From: Pseudomonas asiatica | GTDB taxonomy: Bacteria; Pseudomonadota; Gammaproteobacteria; Pseudomonadales; Pseudomonadaceae | Assembly: GCF_040214835.1 (NCBI RefSeq) | Contig: NZ_CP157874.1 | Coordinates: 2,112,001-2,176,000 of the forward strand | Direction: 5' to 3' | Length of the DNA: 64,000 bases | Shown here: in pieces, positions 1 to 7,791 of the stretch | How the letters are laid out: each line of letters opens with the position of its first letter | How positions within the stretch are numbered: the stretch's first letter is position 1 | Position numbers and translations under genes: made by a program | The notes under the pieces: generated by a model | The model's database searches: none | What the model saw: only the letters and a program-made list of their open reading frames with translations | What the model was told of the DNA's origin: nothing

Positions 1-392
1 CGTTCGAGCTTGTCTTCGCGGCAGTTGATACGCAGCATGTCGTCCAGCTCCATGGTCGGTGCCAGCAGGCGGTAGACGATGGACTTGGGCACCACATCAG
101 CCACACCCACGCGGAACAGGATCTGCTCCTGCGGGCCGGCCCGCAGCATGGCCTCCAGCTCGTTACCCAGCTGGAACATCTGCTCGGCATAGATCAGCGT
201 CTGGCGCCCTGTTTCGGTCAGTTCCAGCTGGCGCCCCACGCGCTGGAACAGCTCCAGGCCATAGGTCTGCTCAAACAGGCTGATCTGACCGCTGATGGTT
301 TGCGGGGTCAGGTTCAACTGTTCGCTGGCGCGGGCGATGCTGCCGGTCTTGGCAACGGCCCAGAAGTAGTGCAACTGCCGATAGTTGAGCAT
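1..392 (-). CDS. nhaR: NhaR-like LysR-family regulator (partial, N-terminal part)
   Basis: The first 130 residues of a LysR-type transcriptional regulator are visible; the rest runs off the left edge. The protein opens with MLNYRQLHYFWAVAKTGSI, a winged helix-turn-helix in which LTPQTISGQI forms the recognition region, followed by the linker helix and the start of the effector domain (ILFRVGVADVVPKSIV). The wording closely follows E. coli NhaR (YYFWHVYKEGS, LTPQTITGQI, LLFDVGVADALSK), which activates the sodium/proton antiporter gene nhaA. The assignment rests on remembered similarity; what this copy senses or controls cannot be seen here. It is transcribed away from the lipoprotein gene to its right. 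Confidence 0.8.
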   Translation of the reverse strand, partial: MLNYRQLHYFWAVAKTGSIARASEQLNLTPQTISGQISLFEQTYGLELFQRVGRQLELTETGRQTLIYAEQMFQLGNELEAMLRAGPQEQILFRVGVADVVPKSIVYRLLAPTMELDDMLRINCREDKLE

Positions 393-526
393 CGGTATCG
401 TTCCGGATTCGTAAAAACCGAAGTATAACCGCTGAAAATACGAATTTTCCGGATGTGTTGCGCTCTTTAGAATGCGACTCCATCAGGCGCCGTGTGCGCC
501 GCCGGAACATGAAAAGCGAGGAACCC

Positions 527-766
527 ATGCTGCAACTAAAATCCATCGGCACGCCGCTGGTGCTGGCCTTGGCCCTGTTCACCCTGGCCGGTTGCGAGCA
601 GGCCGAGAAATCCGCCCAGCAGATGCTCGACCAGGCCGCACAGTCGGCCAAGCAGGCCATCGACGACACCAACAAGGCCGCCCAGCAGGCGTTGAGCGAG
701 GCCATCGGCAGCGAAGGGCAAAAGCCCAAGGACGCCGACAAGAAAGAAGACACCCAGGAAATCTGA
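527..766 (+). CDS. Small lipoprotein, helical
   Basis: This 79-residue protein starts with a lipoprotein signal peptide (hydrophobic VLALALFTLAGC, lipobox LAGC), so it should be lipidated on that cysteine and anchored in the envelope. The mature part is charged and alanine/glutamine rich with heptad-like AQQ and AKQA repeats, predicting a long amphipathic helix. I chose the ATG at 527 because GAGGAA sits a few bases upstream; an in-frame ATG at 509 has no comparable site. It lies 29 bases before the TerC gene and may be co-transcribed with it. The function is unknown; the lipoprotein nature is well supported. Confidence 0.75.
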   Translation: MLQLKSIGTPLVLALALFTLAGCEQAEKSAQQMLDQAAQSAKQAIDDTNKAAQQALSEAIGSEGQKPKDADKKEDTQEI

Positions 767-795
767 CCCCCAACCGCTGCTGCAGGATTTGAACA

Positions 796-1548
796 ATGGA
801 ATACTTGCTGGAACTCGTCGCTAGCCCTACCGCCTGGGTTGCCCTGGCTACGCTGGTAGCCATGGAAGTCGTGTTGGGCATCGACAACCTGATCTTCATC
901 TCCATCCTGACCAACAAGCTGCCGGTGGAGTACCGCTCCAAGGCGCGCCGTATTGGTATCAGCATGGCCTTGGTCATGCGCCTGGCCTTGCTCAGCACGG
1001 TGGCCTGGATCGTCCAGCTGACCGACCCGGTGTTCGAAGTGTTCGGCAATGCCTTCTCCTGGAAGGACGTGATCCTGATTGCCGGTGGCCTGTTCCTGCT
1101 GTGGAAGGCGACCAAGGAAATCCATGAGAACGTCGACCCGCACGGGGCCAAGGAAGAAGCCAAGGTGTCGTCGACGGTTACCCTGGGCTTTGCCGCGGCG
1201 ATCTTCCAGATCCTGTTGCTGGACATCGTCTTCTCGGTCGACAGCATCATCACCGCCGTGGGCATGACCGAGCACCTGCCGATCATGATCATTGCCGTTA
1301 TCACTGCCGTGATCGTCATGATGGTGGCCGCCGACCCGTTGGCCAACTTCATCAACGACAACCCGACCGTGGTGATGCTGGCCCTGGGCTTCCTGATCAT
1401 GATCGGCATGACGCTGATCGCCGAAGGTTTCGGCGCCCATGTACCGAAGGGTTATGTGTACGCGGCCATGGCCTTCTCGACGGCGATCGAGATCCTCAAC
1501 ATCCTGGCCCGTCGGGCGCGGTTGAAGCGCGAAGCGGCTGAAGGTTGA
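796..1548 (+). CDS. TerC-family integral membrane protein
   Basis: A 250-residue polytopic membrane protein of the TerC family, related to tellurite-resistance TerC and to E. coli YgdQ/YoaE-type proteins, some of which are tied to manganese export. Family hallmarks visible are the acidic membrane motifs [15 protein letters not shown] near the start and [16 protein letters not shown] in the middle, whose aspartates are the likely metal-site residues. About seven hydrophobic segments can be counted, and the C-terminus is basic (RRARLKRE), suggesting it is cytoplasmic. The exact substrate of this copy is not known. It follows the small lipoprotein gene and is followed by a short hairpin and a REP pair. 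Confidence 0.85.
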   Translation: MEYLLELVASPTAWVALATLVAMEVVLGIDNLIFISILTNKLPVEYRSKARRIGISMALVMRLALLSTVAWIVQLTDPVFEVFGNAFSWKDVILIAGGLFLLWKATKEIHENVDPHGAKEEAKVSSTVTLGFAAAIFQILLLDIVFSVDSIITAVGMTEHLPIMIIAVITAVIVMMVAADPLANFINDNPTVVMLALGFLIMIGMTLIAEGFGAHVPKGYVYAAMAFSTAIEILNILARRARLKREAAEG

Positions 1549-1554
1549 TGCAAG

Positions 1555-1580
1555 AAAAGCGGGGCGCTTGCGCCCCATTC
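1555..1580 (+). terminator. Possible terminator after the TerC gene
   Basis: A perfect GGGGCGC/GCGCCCC hairpin (1561-1576) lies just past the TerC stop codon but is followed by only two T residues. It merges into the REP pair, so termination here is a weak inference. Confidence 0.35.
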
Positions 1581-1665
1581 GCGGGTGAACCCGCTCCCAC
1601 AGGTCCCCGCCACTTCTGAAGGCAGTGGAGGGCCTTGTGGGAGCGGGTTCACCCGCGAATGGGCC
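1575..1665. repeat. REP pair (inverted)
   Basis: Two head-to-head Pseudomonas REP palindromes: TTCGCGGGTGAACCCGCTCC near 1579 and its inverted partner ending at about 1660, separated by a short spacer. They lie between the TerC gene and a convergent small ORF, a normal REP position. Confidence 0.8.
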
Positions 1666-1680
1666 TCCGAAAGCTCTGAA

Positions 1681-1857
1681 TCAGTGCACCCCGGCATGCC
1701 GCCGCGTCCGGCGCACAGGCTGTGGCTTGGCGGGGGCCTGCGGTGGCAGGTGGTGGTGGGAGTGACGCCGCACGATACGCAGTACACCCCATAGCATGGC
1801 GGCTGCAACGCTCAGCCACATGCCCACCAGCATGAGGATTGCCATGGTCAGGCTCAT
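1681..1857 (-). CDS. Small single-pass membrane protein
   Basis: A 58-residue protein starting MSLTMAILMLVGMWLSV. It has one strongly hydrophobic segment (about residues 4-26, ending LWGVLRIVRR) followed by a histidine- and proline-rich basic tail (HSHHHLPP). The ATG at 1857 is preferred over the one at 1869 because GGAGG stands five bases before it. The layout predicts one membrane helix with a basic cytoplasmic tail; the histidine cluster could bind metal, but this is only a suggestion. No family is recognised. It converges on the TerC gene across a REP pair. Confidence 0.55.
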   Translation of the reverse strand: MSLTMAILMLVGMWLSVAAAMLWGVLRIVRRHSHHHLPPQAPAKPQPVRRTRRHAGVH

Positions 1858-2073
1858 CTGTGCCTCCATCTCTACGGGCCGCGCTCGGTCGCCGACGCTG
1901 GCCTTCCAGACACTGCTTTAGTCTAGTCTCTCGCCTGTGACGTTCCATTGACCAAAGGTCTATTGCTTGGTCCGATTTGCTCCTAACCGGTGTCGGACTA
2001 TACCCGCGCCGCTGTCCGACCTATGATCGGTGGCCAGAGCCGGGCGCTGCCTGCCCGGCGTTGGAGCAAGCGA

Positions 2074-2757
2074 GTGTCCATGCAGCAACCTTCCTTCAAG
2101 ACCATCCCTCGTCGGCTGCTGGCGGCCTGCCTGGTAGCGGCCAGCCTGGCCGGTTGTGCCAGCGCACCCTCCGCCAACCTCAAGGGCCTGCCGCAGCGGG
2201 TCGAGATCAGCAGCGTGCCGTTCTACCGTGGCAACGCCAACCACAGCGGGGCCATGGCATTGGCGGCGGTGCTGTCGCAACAGGGGGCTCCGATCACGCC
2301 GGGGCTGCTGGACAAGCCGCTGAACCTGCCCCAGGGCGCCGAGGCGCTGGACACCAGCATCCCCCGGGTGGCGCGCGACTACGGCATGGTGGTGTATCCG
2401 CTGGACAAGCAGCTGGACGCGCTGTTGACCCAGGTGGCGGCGGGCAACCCGGTGCTGCTGCGTTACGAGGATGGTTCGGCCTGGTGGAGCGAGCCACGCT
2501 ATGCCGTGCTGATCGGCTACGACCGCTACAAGCAGCGGGTGCTGTTGCGTTCAGGCATGCACCGGCGGCAGCTGATGGCGTTCGATGACTTTGCCTCGGC
2601 GTGGGCGAAGCTTGGGAGCTGGGCGGTGCTGGTGCAGCCACCGCGGCAACTGCCGGCCCAGGTGGACCGCCAGCGCTGGTTGCAGGCTGCGGATGAACTG
2701 GCGCGGGCGGGGCAGGAGATTGCGGCGAAGCAGGCTGTGAGTAGCCTGAACAAATAG
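2074..2757 (+). CDS. C39-like lipoprotein, apparently catalytically dead (PA2778-type)
   Basis: A lipoprotein of about 227 residues with lipobox LAGC and a peptidase C39-like fold of the type I recall as the PA2778 family: the segments PITPGLLDKPLNLPQGAEAL, VLIGYDRYKQRVLLRSG and the DDFASAWAKLGSWAVLV region are characteristic. Active family members carry Cys in a QCGPAALATVL-like motif and His before the Y-A-V-x-I-G strand. Here the first motif reads NHSGAMALAAVL (Ser for Cys, residue 56 counted from the ATG at 2080) and the second PRYAVLIG (Arg for His), so proteolysis looks lost. GGAG at 2063 fits the GTG at 2074 (7-base gap) better than the ATG at 2080. Confidence 0.7.
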   Translation: MSMQQPSFKTIPRRLLAACLVAASLAGCASAPSANLKGLPQRVEISSVPFYRGNANHSGAMALAAVLSQQGAPITPGLLDKPLNLPQGAEALDTSIPRVARDYGMVVYPLDKQLDALLTQVAAGNPVLLRYEDGSAWWSEPRYAVLIGYDRYKQRVLLRSGMHRRQLMAFDDFASAWAKLGSWAVLVQPPRQLPAQVDRQRWLQAADELARAGQEIAAKQAVSSLNK

Positions 2758-2768
2758 CTTTGTCTGTA

Positions 2769-2865
2769 CCGGCCCTTTCGCGGGTGAACCCGCTCCCACA
2801 GGAAACCCGCTGCCCTCAGGTCCAGTGATATCCCTGTGGGAGCGGGTTTAGCCGCGAAGAGGCCA
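2769..2865. repeat. REP pair (inverted)
   Basis: Inverted REP palindromes (TTCGCGGGTGAACCCGCTCC and GGAGCGGGTTTAGCCGCGAA) fill the gap between two convergent genes. Confidence 0.8.
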
Positions 2866-2877
2866 GCCCTGCCTACA

Positions 2878-4161
2878 TCAGAAGCCCAGGCGATCGCGCA
2901 GGCTGTAGTACCAGGCACCAATGGCGCTGAACGGCACACGCAGCATCTGGCCACCCGGGAACGGGTAGTGCGGCAGGCCGGCGAAGGCGTCGAAGCGCTC
3001 GGCCTGGCCGCGCATGGCCTCGGCCAGCACCTTGCCCGCCAGGTGGGTATAGGTCACGCCGTGACCCGAGCAGCCCTGGGAGTAGTAGATGTTGTCGCCG
3101 ATACGGCCAACCTGCGGCAGGCGCGACAGGGTCAGCAGGAAGTTGCCGGTCCAGGCGTAGTCGATCTTCACGTTCTGCAGCTGCGGGAAGGCCTTGAGCA
3201 TCTTCGGACGGATGATCGCCTCGATGTTGGCCGGGTCGCGCGCGCCGTACACCACGCCACCACCGAAGATCAGGCGCTTGTCGCTGGTCAGGCGGTAGTA
3301 GTCGAGCAGGTAGTTGCAGTCCTCGACGCAGTAGTCCTGCGGCAGCAGGGTGCGCGCCAGTTCGTCGCCCAGCGGCTCGGTGGTGATCACCTGGGTGCCG
3401 CATGGCATGGATTTGCTGGCCAGTTCCGGCACCAGGTTGCCCAGGTAGGCGTTGCCGGCGACGATGATGAACTTGGCGCGGACCTTGCCCTGCGGGGTAT
3501 GCACCACCGGGTTGGCGCCACGCTCGATGCGTACGGCCGGGGTTTGTTCATAGATGATGCCGCCCAGCGACTCGACCGCGGCGGCTTCGCCCAGGGCCAG
3601 GTTCAGCGGGTGGATGTGGCCGCCGCTCATGTCCAGCATGCCGCCCACATAGTTGTCGCAGGCGACCACTTCGCGGATGCGCTTCTGGTCCATCAGCTCC
3701 AGCTGGTTGTGGCCGAAGCGTTCCCACAGGCGCTTTTGCGACTCCAGGTGGCCCATCTGCTTGCTGGTGAGGGCAGCGAACACGCCACCGTCCTTCAGGT
3801 CGCACTGGATGTTGTACTTGGCCACGCGCTCACGAATGATGCGCCCGCCTTCGAAGGCCATCTGGCCCAGCAGCTGGGCCTGCTTGGGGCCGACGGTGCG
3901 TTCGATGACGTCGATGTCGCGGCTGTAGCTGTTGACGATCTGGCCACCGTTGCGGCCCGATGCGCCGAAGCCGACCTTGGCCGCTTCGACGATGCTCACC
4001 TTGAAGCCGTTCTCCAGCAGGAACAGGGCGCTGGACAGGCCGGTGTAGCCGGCGCCGATGATGCACACATCGGTTTCCACCTCACCCTGCAGCGCCGGAC
4101 GTGGCGGCACCGGGTTGGCCGAGGCGGCGTAGTAGGACTGGGGGTAGGGGGTGTTAGCCAT
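2878..4161 (-). CDS. FAD-dependent oxidoreductase, PuuB/OrdL-like
   Basis: A 427-residue flavoprotein of the DAO (D-amino-acid oxidase-like) family. The dinucleotide-binding motif is IGAGYTG at residues 35-41, followed by GFGASGRNGGQI, the hallmark of gamma-glutamylputrescine oxidase PuuB and OrdL proteins. Close to the C-terminus, GCSGHGVTYTHLAGKVLAE matches the conserved FAD-contact end of the family. Such enzymes oxidise an amine or amino acid with oxygen or a quinone, often in polyamine use; the substrate here cannot be read from sequence. It is monocistronic between a REP pair and the tRNA-Val genes. Confidence 0.8.
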   Translation of the reverse strand: MANTPYPQSYYAASANPVPPRPALQGEVETDVCIIGAGYTGLSSALFLLENGFKVSIVEAAKVGFGASGRNGGQIVNSYSRDIDVIERTVGPKQAQLLGQMAFEGGRIIRERVAKYNIQCDLKDGGVFAALTSKQMGHLESQKRLWERFGHNQLELMDQKRIREVVACDNYVGGMLDMSGGHIHPLNLALGEAAAVESLGGIIYEQTPAVRIERGANPVVHTPQGKVRAKFIIVAGNAYLGNLVPELASKSMPCGTQVITTEPLGDELARTLLPQDYCVEDCNYLLDYYRLTSDKRLIFGGGVVYGARDPANIEAIIRPKMLKAFPQLQNVKIDYAWTGNFLLTLSRLPQVGRIGDNIYYSQGCSGHGVTYTHLAGKVLAEAMRGQAERFDAFAGLPHYPFPGGQMLRVPFSAIGAWYYSLRDRLGF

Positions 4162-4322
4162 GCTGCAGGAACCTCGTGTTTTATATTTTTAACGAATGTA
4201 CCGATGCTATCAATAATAATAAACACCCGCTAGTCGTCCGTTGAAAATCCTTTACTCGGTCCCCGTCAGCGCGCCTTTCTATAAAGAGTTTAAGATTCAG
4301 TAGGTTAGCGCGAAAAAAAGTA

Positions 4323-4350
4323 TTGACATGGTTTTTGGAATGGGTAGAAT
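4323..4350 (+). promoter_or_regulatory. Sigma-70 promoter of the first tRNA-Val
   Basis: A perfect -35 TTGACA (4323-4328) and -10 TAGAAT (4345-4350) with 16-base spacing, about 15 bases before the tRNA. Confidence 0.8.
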
Positions 4351-4364
4351 GCACACCACACGAC

Positions 4365-4441
4365 AGGCACATAGCTCAGTTGGTTAGAGCACCACCTTGA
4401 CATGGTGGGGGTCGTTGGTTCGAGTCCAATTGTGCCTACCA
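4365..4441 (+). tRNA. tRNA-Val (anticodon GAC), copy 1
   Basis: Seventy-seven bases fold as a full cloverleaf: acceptor AGGCACA pairs with TGTGCCT, the anticodon stem is CCACC/GGTGG with loop TTGACAT (anticodon GAC, valine GUC/GUU), the T loop is TTCGAGT, and the CCA end is encoded. It is identical to the copy at 4644. Confidence 0.97.
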
Positions 4442-4450
4442 AATCGAAGA

Positions 4451-4481
4451 AGGGGTGATCCGAAAGGGTCACCCCTTTTTT
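4451..4481 (+). terminator. Intrinsic terminator after tRNA-Val copy 1
   Basis: GGGGTGATC pairs with GGTCACCCC (one G-G mismatch allowed by the loop) and is followed by six T residues. Confidence 0.85.
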
Positions 4482-4600
4482 CATTGTGATTTTATGCGGC
4501 CAGGGGCTGGTGCGCAGCCCATCCGACCAATGCCGTGCTTCGGCAAGGCGGCCCCATGTGTAGAAAACTCGAAAGTTTTTGATTTTTCTCAAAAAAACGC

Positions 4601-4629
4601 TTTACAGGTACGCATTCGGTCACTAATAT
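4601..4629 (+). promoter_or_regulatory. Sigma-70 promoter of the second tRNA-Val
   Basis: -35 TTTACA (4601-4606) and -10 TAATAT (4624-4629) with 17-base spacing, upstream of the second tRNA. Confidence 0.75.
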
Positions 4630-4643
4630 GCGCACCACACGAC

Positions 4644-4720
4644 AGGCACATAGCTCAGTTGGTTAGAGCACCACCTTGACATGGTGGGGGTCGTTGGTTC
4701 GAGTCCAATTGTGCCTACCA
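4644..4720 (+). tRNA. tRNA-Val (anticodon GAC), copy 2
   Basis: Base-for-base identical to copy 1 over all 77 positions including CCA. The ten bases before each copy (ACCACACGAC plus A) also match, while promoters and terminators differ, so the repeat covers the transcribed leader and the tRNA only. Confidence 0.97.
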
Positions 4721-4748
4721 AACGAAAGTCCCGGCTACCGGGCATCAA

Positions 4749-4782
4749 AAGGGCGACCCCAAGGGGTCGCCCTTTTGTTTTT
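4749..4782 (+). terminator. Intrinsic terminator after tRNA-Val copy 2
   Basis: AAGGGCGACCCC/GGGGTCGCCCTT hairpin with a two-base loop, followed by a T-rich run. Confidence 0.85.
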
Positions 4783-4888
4783 GTCGTGCCCAACGGAGGG
4801 CGATTTCACGCGCTACAGTCTCGTCGGAAGGCCGCATAGCGAATTGCGACTATAGTGAGTCTCTAGCGATGGGGTCAGAGATGCGGCT

Positions 4889-6259
4889 ATGCCTTCGATT
4901 GATGTGTCGCTTCCGTTGAGCCTGCGCAAACGGGCCATGTTGGCCAGTGCGTTGAACCTTCTCGCTGTCTTTGCTTCCCAGGTCATGCGACTGGGCGGCA
5001 ATCTGGTGATCACCCGCTTGCTCGTGCCGGAAATGTTCGGCGTGATGGCCATTGCAACCACTGTTTCAGTGGTGCTGCAACTGCTTTCCGATGTTGGGCT
5101 GCGGCCGAACGTCATTCAGAGCTCGCGCGGCGACGAACCGCTGTTTCTCGATACCGTGTGGACGGTGCAAGTCATCCGTGGGTTTGTGCTGTTCCTTCTG
5201 ACGTTGCTATTGGCCCTTGGGGCAAAATTCACGCAGTACATCGAACTGTGGCCGGCCCATTCCACCTACGCCGCTCCAGAGCTACCGATGGTGCTGGCTT
5301 TGTCTGGGTTCGCCGCGATCATCTATGGCTTCCAGTCGCCCAAGGTCGATGTGGCCATCCGTGTCTTCCAGCAGAAGAAGGTGGTGATCGCCGAACTGAT
5401 TGCACAGTTTGTCGGTTTGATCGTGATGCTCGTGGCAGGCTATCTCACCCGCTCCATCTGGTCATTGGTGGCGGCGGGGCTGCTGAGCACACTGGTTTTC
5501 ACCGTACTCAGTCACCTGGTCTTCCAGGGGCCGCGCAACCGCCTGCGATGGGACCCCGCCGCGCTGCGCGAGGTGTTCGATTACGGGCGCTGGATCTTGT
5601 TGTCGTCCTCCGTAGGGGTGCTGGCGATGCAGGGTGACCGGATCTGGTTCGGCGGAAGTATGTCGGTCGCGGAACTAGGGGTCTATTCCATCGCTGTCGC
5701 CATCCTTGGGGCCATTCAGTCGGTCCTGCTGCGGCTGGCGGGGGCAGTCGCCTTGCCGGCCTTCAGTGAGGCAACGAGAAGTGGCGACAAAGAGCGGGTG
5801 CGCAGCCTTTACTACCGTTCCAGGGTGCTGTTCGACCTGACCTCGCTGTTCGCTTGCGGTTTTTTGCTGACTGCCAGCCCGCTGTTGATCAGTTGGCTGT
5901 ACGACGACCGTTATGTCGGCGCCGGCAATACCATGGCCATTCTCTCGCTCTCTCTTTTCACCTTGCGCTTCACGCTGGCACACCAGCTCTGGTTGGCCCT
6001 GGGGCTGACCAAATACGTGGCGATGGACAACATCATCCGGGTCGTTTCGCTGTTTATCCTGCTGCCGGTCCTCATGGCCATCGGTGGCGTGAGCTATGCC
6101 ATCTGGGGTGTGGCGCTGCATACCTTCTTCACGCTTTTCCTGATTTTTCCTGTCAACCGCAAGCTGGGGCTGCTGGACCTGAAGCGCGAGGTTGTAGTAC
6201 TGCCTGCCCTGCTGATCGGCGTCTTTTTCGGTGAAATGATAACCAGCCTGTTCACCTGA
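4889..6259 (+). CDS. Polysaccharide flippase (Wzx/MOP type)
   Basis: A 456-residue polytopic membrane protein of the oligosaccharide flippase family. The N-terminal segment (NLLAVFASQVMRLGGNLVITRLLVPEMFGVMAI) is typical of Wzx/PST transporters: an Arg-Leu-Leu-x-Pro-E-x-F/Y-G motif after the first helix. Fourteen or so hydrophobic stretches span the rest. Such proteins move lipid-linked sugar units across the inner membrane. The following genes encode a FemAB-like transferase and a GT61 glycosyltransferase, so all three probably serve one surface glycan. No good ribosome site precedes the ATG at 4889, so a later start is possible. Confidence 0.8.
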   Translation: MPSIDVSLPLSLRKRAMLASALNLLAVFASQVMRLGGNLVITRLLVPEMFGVMAIATTVSVVLQLLSDVGLRPNVIQSSRGDEPLFLDTVWTVQVIRGFVLFLLTLLLALGAKFTQYIELWPAHSTYAAPELPMVLALSGFAAIIYGFQSPKVDVAIRVFQQKKVVIAELIAQFVGLIVMLVAGYLTRSIWSLVAAGLLSTLVFTVLSHLVFQGPRNRLRWDPAALREVFDYGRWILLSSSVGVLAMQGDRIWFGGSMSVAELGVYSIAVAILGAIQSVLLRLAGAVALPAFSEATRSGDKERVRSLYYRSRVLFDLTSLFACGFLLTASPLLISWLYDDRYVGAGNTMAILSLSLFTLRFTLAHQLWLALGLTKYVAMDNIIRVVSLFILLPVLMAIGGVSYAIWGVALHTFFTLFLIFPVNRKLGLLDLKREVVVLPALLIGVFFGEMITSLFT

Positions 6260-6615
6260 TTGGGCCGTGAAGGCGCAGGCAGGTGAGCGTGTGGTCGGTA
6301 GACACATGGGCCGCGAAAGGTTCCAGCGCCTGGGAGGGGAGGCTGCATCAGCCGGCCTCTGAGGCCGCATGGTCAGGTATGCTGTTGTTATCTTTCGCCA
6401 TATCCACAAGTAGAAAAAATGGCGCCATAAAACATACAGTTTTCACTGGCTAATCATTGAATAATCAATGATTAAGCGTGTCTTGACAGATCTTTTTCGC
6501 AGATCTTTAATCTTTTGGTATCTGGCAGCCTGAGGCGTTTAAGTGCCAAGGTTTATTGGCTGTTTATTTGACAGCGCTTATTACCTGTTAACTGGATGAG
6601 CTCCAAGGGCATGAA
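6260..6615. other. Gene-free stretch with promoter and AT-rich hairpins
   Basis: This 356-base gap is much more AT-rich than its neighbours from about 6400 on. It holds a hairpin ATCATTG/CAATGAT (about 6452-6471) and the promoter given separately. No gene is visible. Confidence 0.6.
6483..6511 (+). promoter_or_regulatory. Likely promoter of the transferase/GT61 genes
   Basis: TTGACA (6483-6488), a 17-base spacer and TTTAAT (6506-6511). The spacer contains AGATC direct repeats. It lies 105 bases before the 6616 ATG and suggests transcription separate from the flippase. Confidence 0.55.
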
Positions 6616-7758
6616 ATGAGAAAGCACATACGAAAGCTCATAACGCCGTCGATGCGCTTCGAAATAAGAAAGTTCTTGACTTGGGCTCAGGATATAATGG
6701 GGCGCGCGTGTTTGTGGCGCTGGGAAATTACCAGGTTTCGGCTGCAGGCAAGTAACGACTACGAAGTCTTATATGTGGGTCGAAAGAGCCGCAAGGAAAT
6801 GGCCAAGCTGCTCATCGGCGGCAAACCCGAGGCCGACACCAAATCCGGTGATGGCACGCAACAGCCTGGCGCCGCGTCCCATAGGGTGTTGATCAGCGAG
6901 ATGCCCAGTGCAGGTGCCCTGTACGTGCCCCATTATCTGAGTGCCATCATCCCCTTGGGGCGTCCGCTGGAAGAGATCATCGCCCGCTACGACGGTGAAC
7001 TGCGCCGCAACATCCGCAAGTGTCGGCCACTGTACCGCATGCAGCAGGTGCTGACGGACGAGGAGATTGGCAAGGCCGACCGGGAAATGTTGCAGCCTTA
7101 TGCCCAGGCGCGGCATGGCCTGTATGCCAAACAGTTCGATTCCCAGGACGTGTTGCGCATCGCCAAGACCGTTGGCCGGCTCGACCTCGTGATGAAAGGC
7201 GACGAGGTTGTAGCCTGTCATTTCGGTTGTGTAATTACCCGGGCCGGCAAGCGCTATTGGAGCACGCTTCGCTTTGGCTACCCGGAGGCCGTCTTCAACG
7301 ACCCAAAACGACTGCGCGAGGTCAACTCGATCACTACCTTCATGGCCCTGGAATGGGCCATCGAGCAGGGTTTCGATTATTACGATATCGGCCAATGTCT
7401 GGCACGTCCTGACGATGGGCTTTTGAAATGGAAGCGCCGGCGCGGCGGTGATGTGGATACCTTGGGCAACCAGGCTTATATGTTCGTCCGGCTGCCGAAG
7501 ACCGGCATCGCCAAGTTTCTCTGGGAATTCCCGTTATTTGCCGTCGAGAACAGCAGGCTCACACTGCATCTGGGTTTGCCGGATGGGCCAAGTGACGACG
7601 AAGTTGTCGACCGCTATCGTGAAATGGTCTTCGGTGGATTATTCAAGATATACATTTACTGTGCGAAAGCGCCTGGCGAACTGCTGCTGGAGAACTTGCG
7701 TGATCGATATGCTCACTTCCAGTCCCCTCCCATTCTGGAAAAAGTAGTGTGCAACTGA
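6616..7758 (+). CDS. FemAB/GNAT-like acyltransferase (BioF2-like)
   Basis: A 380-residue soluble protein with the double-GNAT layout of FemAB/Acetyltransf_6 proteins. The second half has the typical strand-helix pattern: GDEVVACHFGCVITRAGKRYW, then MALEWAIEQGFDYYDIGQCL, then DDGLLKWKRRRGGD, matching the family's YDfG...gl..fK motif. Members join amino acids or acyl groups to peptidoglycan or to surface glycans. Placed between a flippase and a GT61 glycosyltransferase, it most likely modifies a sugar of the same polymer. The start ATG lies in a short AT-rich lead-in; no strong ribosome site is visible. Confidence 0.7.
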   Translation: MRKHIRKLITPSMRFEIRKFLTWAQDIMGRACLWRWEITRFRLQASNDYEVLYVGRKSRKEMAKLLIGGKPEADTKSGDGTQQPGAASHRVLISEMPSAGALYVPHYLSAIIPLGRPLEEIIARYDGELRRNIRKCRPLYRMQQVLTDEEIGKADREMLQPYAQARHGLYAKQFDSQDVLRIAKTVGRLDLVMKGDEVVACHFGCVITRAGKRYWSTLRFGYPEAVFNDPKRLREVNSITTFMALEWAIEQGFDYYDIGQCLARPDDGLLKWKRRRGGDVDTLGNQAYMFVRLPKTGIAKFLWEFPLFAVENSRLTLHLGLPDGPSDDEVVDRYREMVFGGLFKIYIYCAKAPGELLLENLRDRYAHFQSPPILEKVVCN

Positions 7759-7791
7759 GCGTGAAAGATAGCCTTTCAATGAGAGCGCTGC

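Noticed and set aside
59..283. Plus-strand frame inside the NhaR-like gene
   Set aside because: Shadow of the LysR-type coding strand with Ala/Arg/Pro-rich composition.
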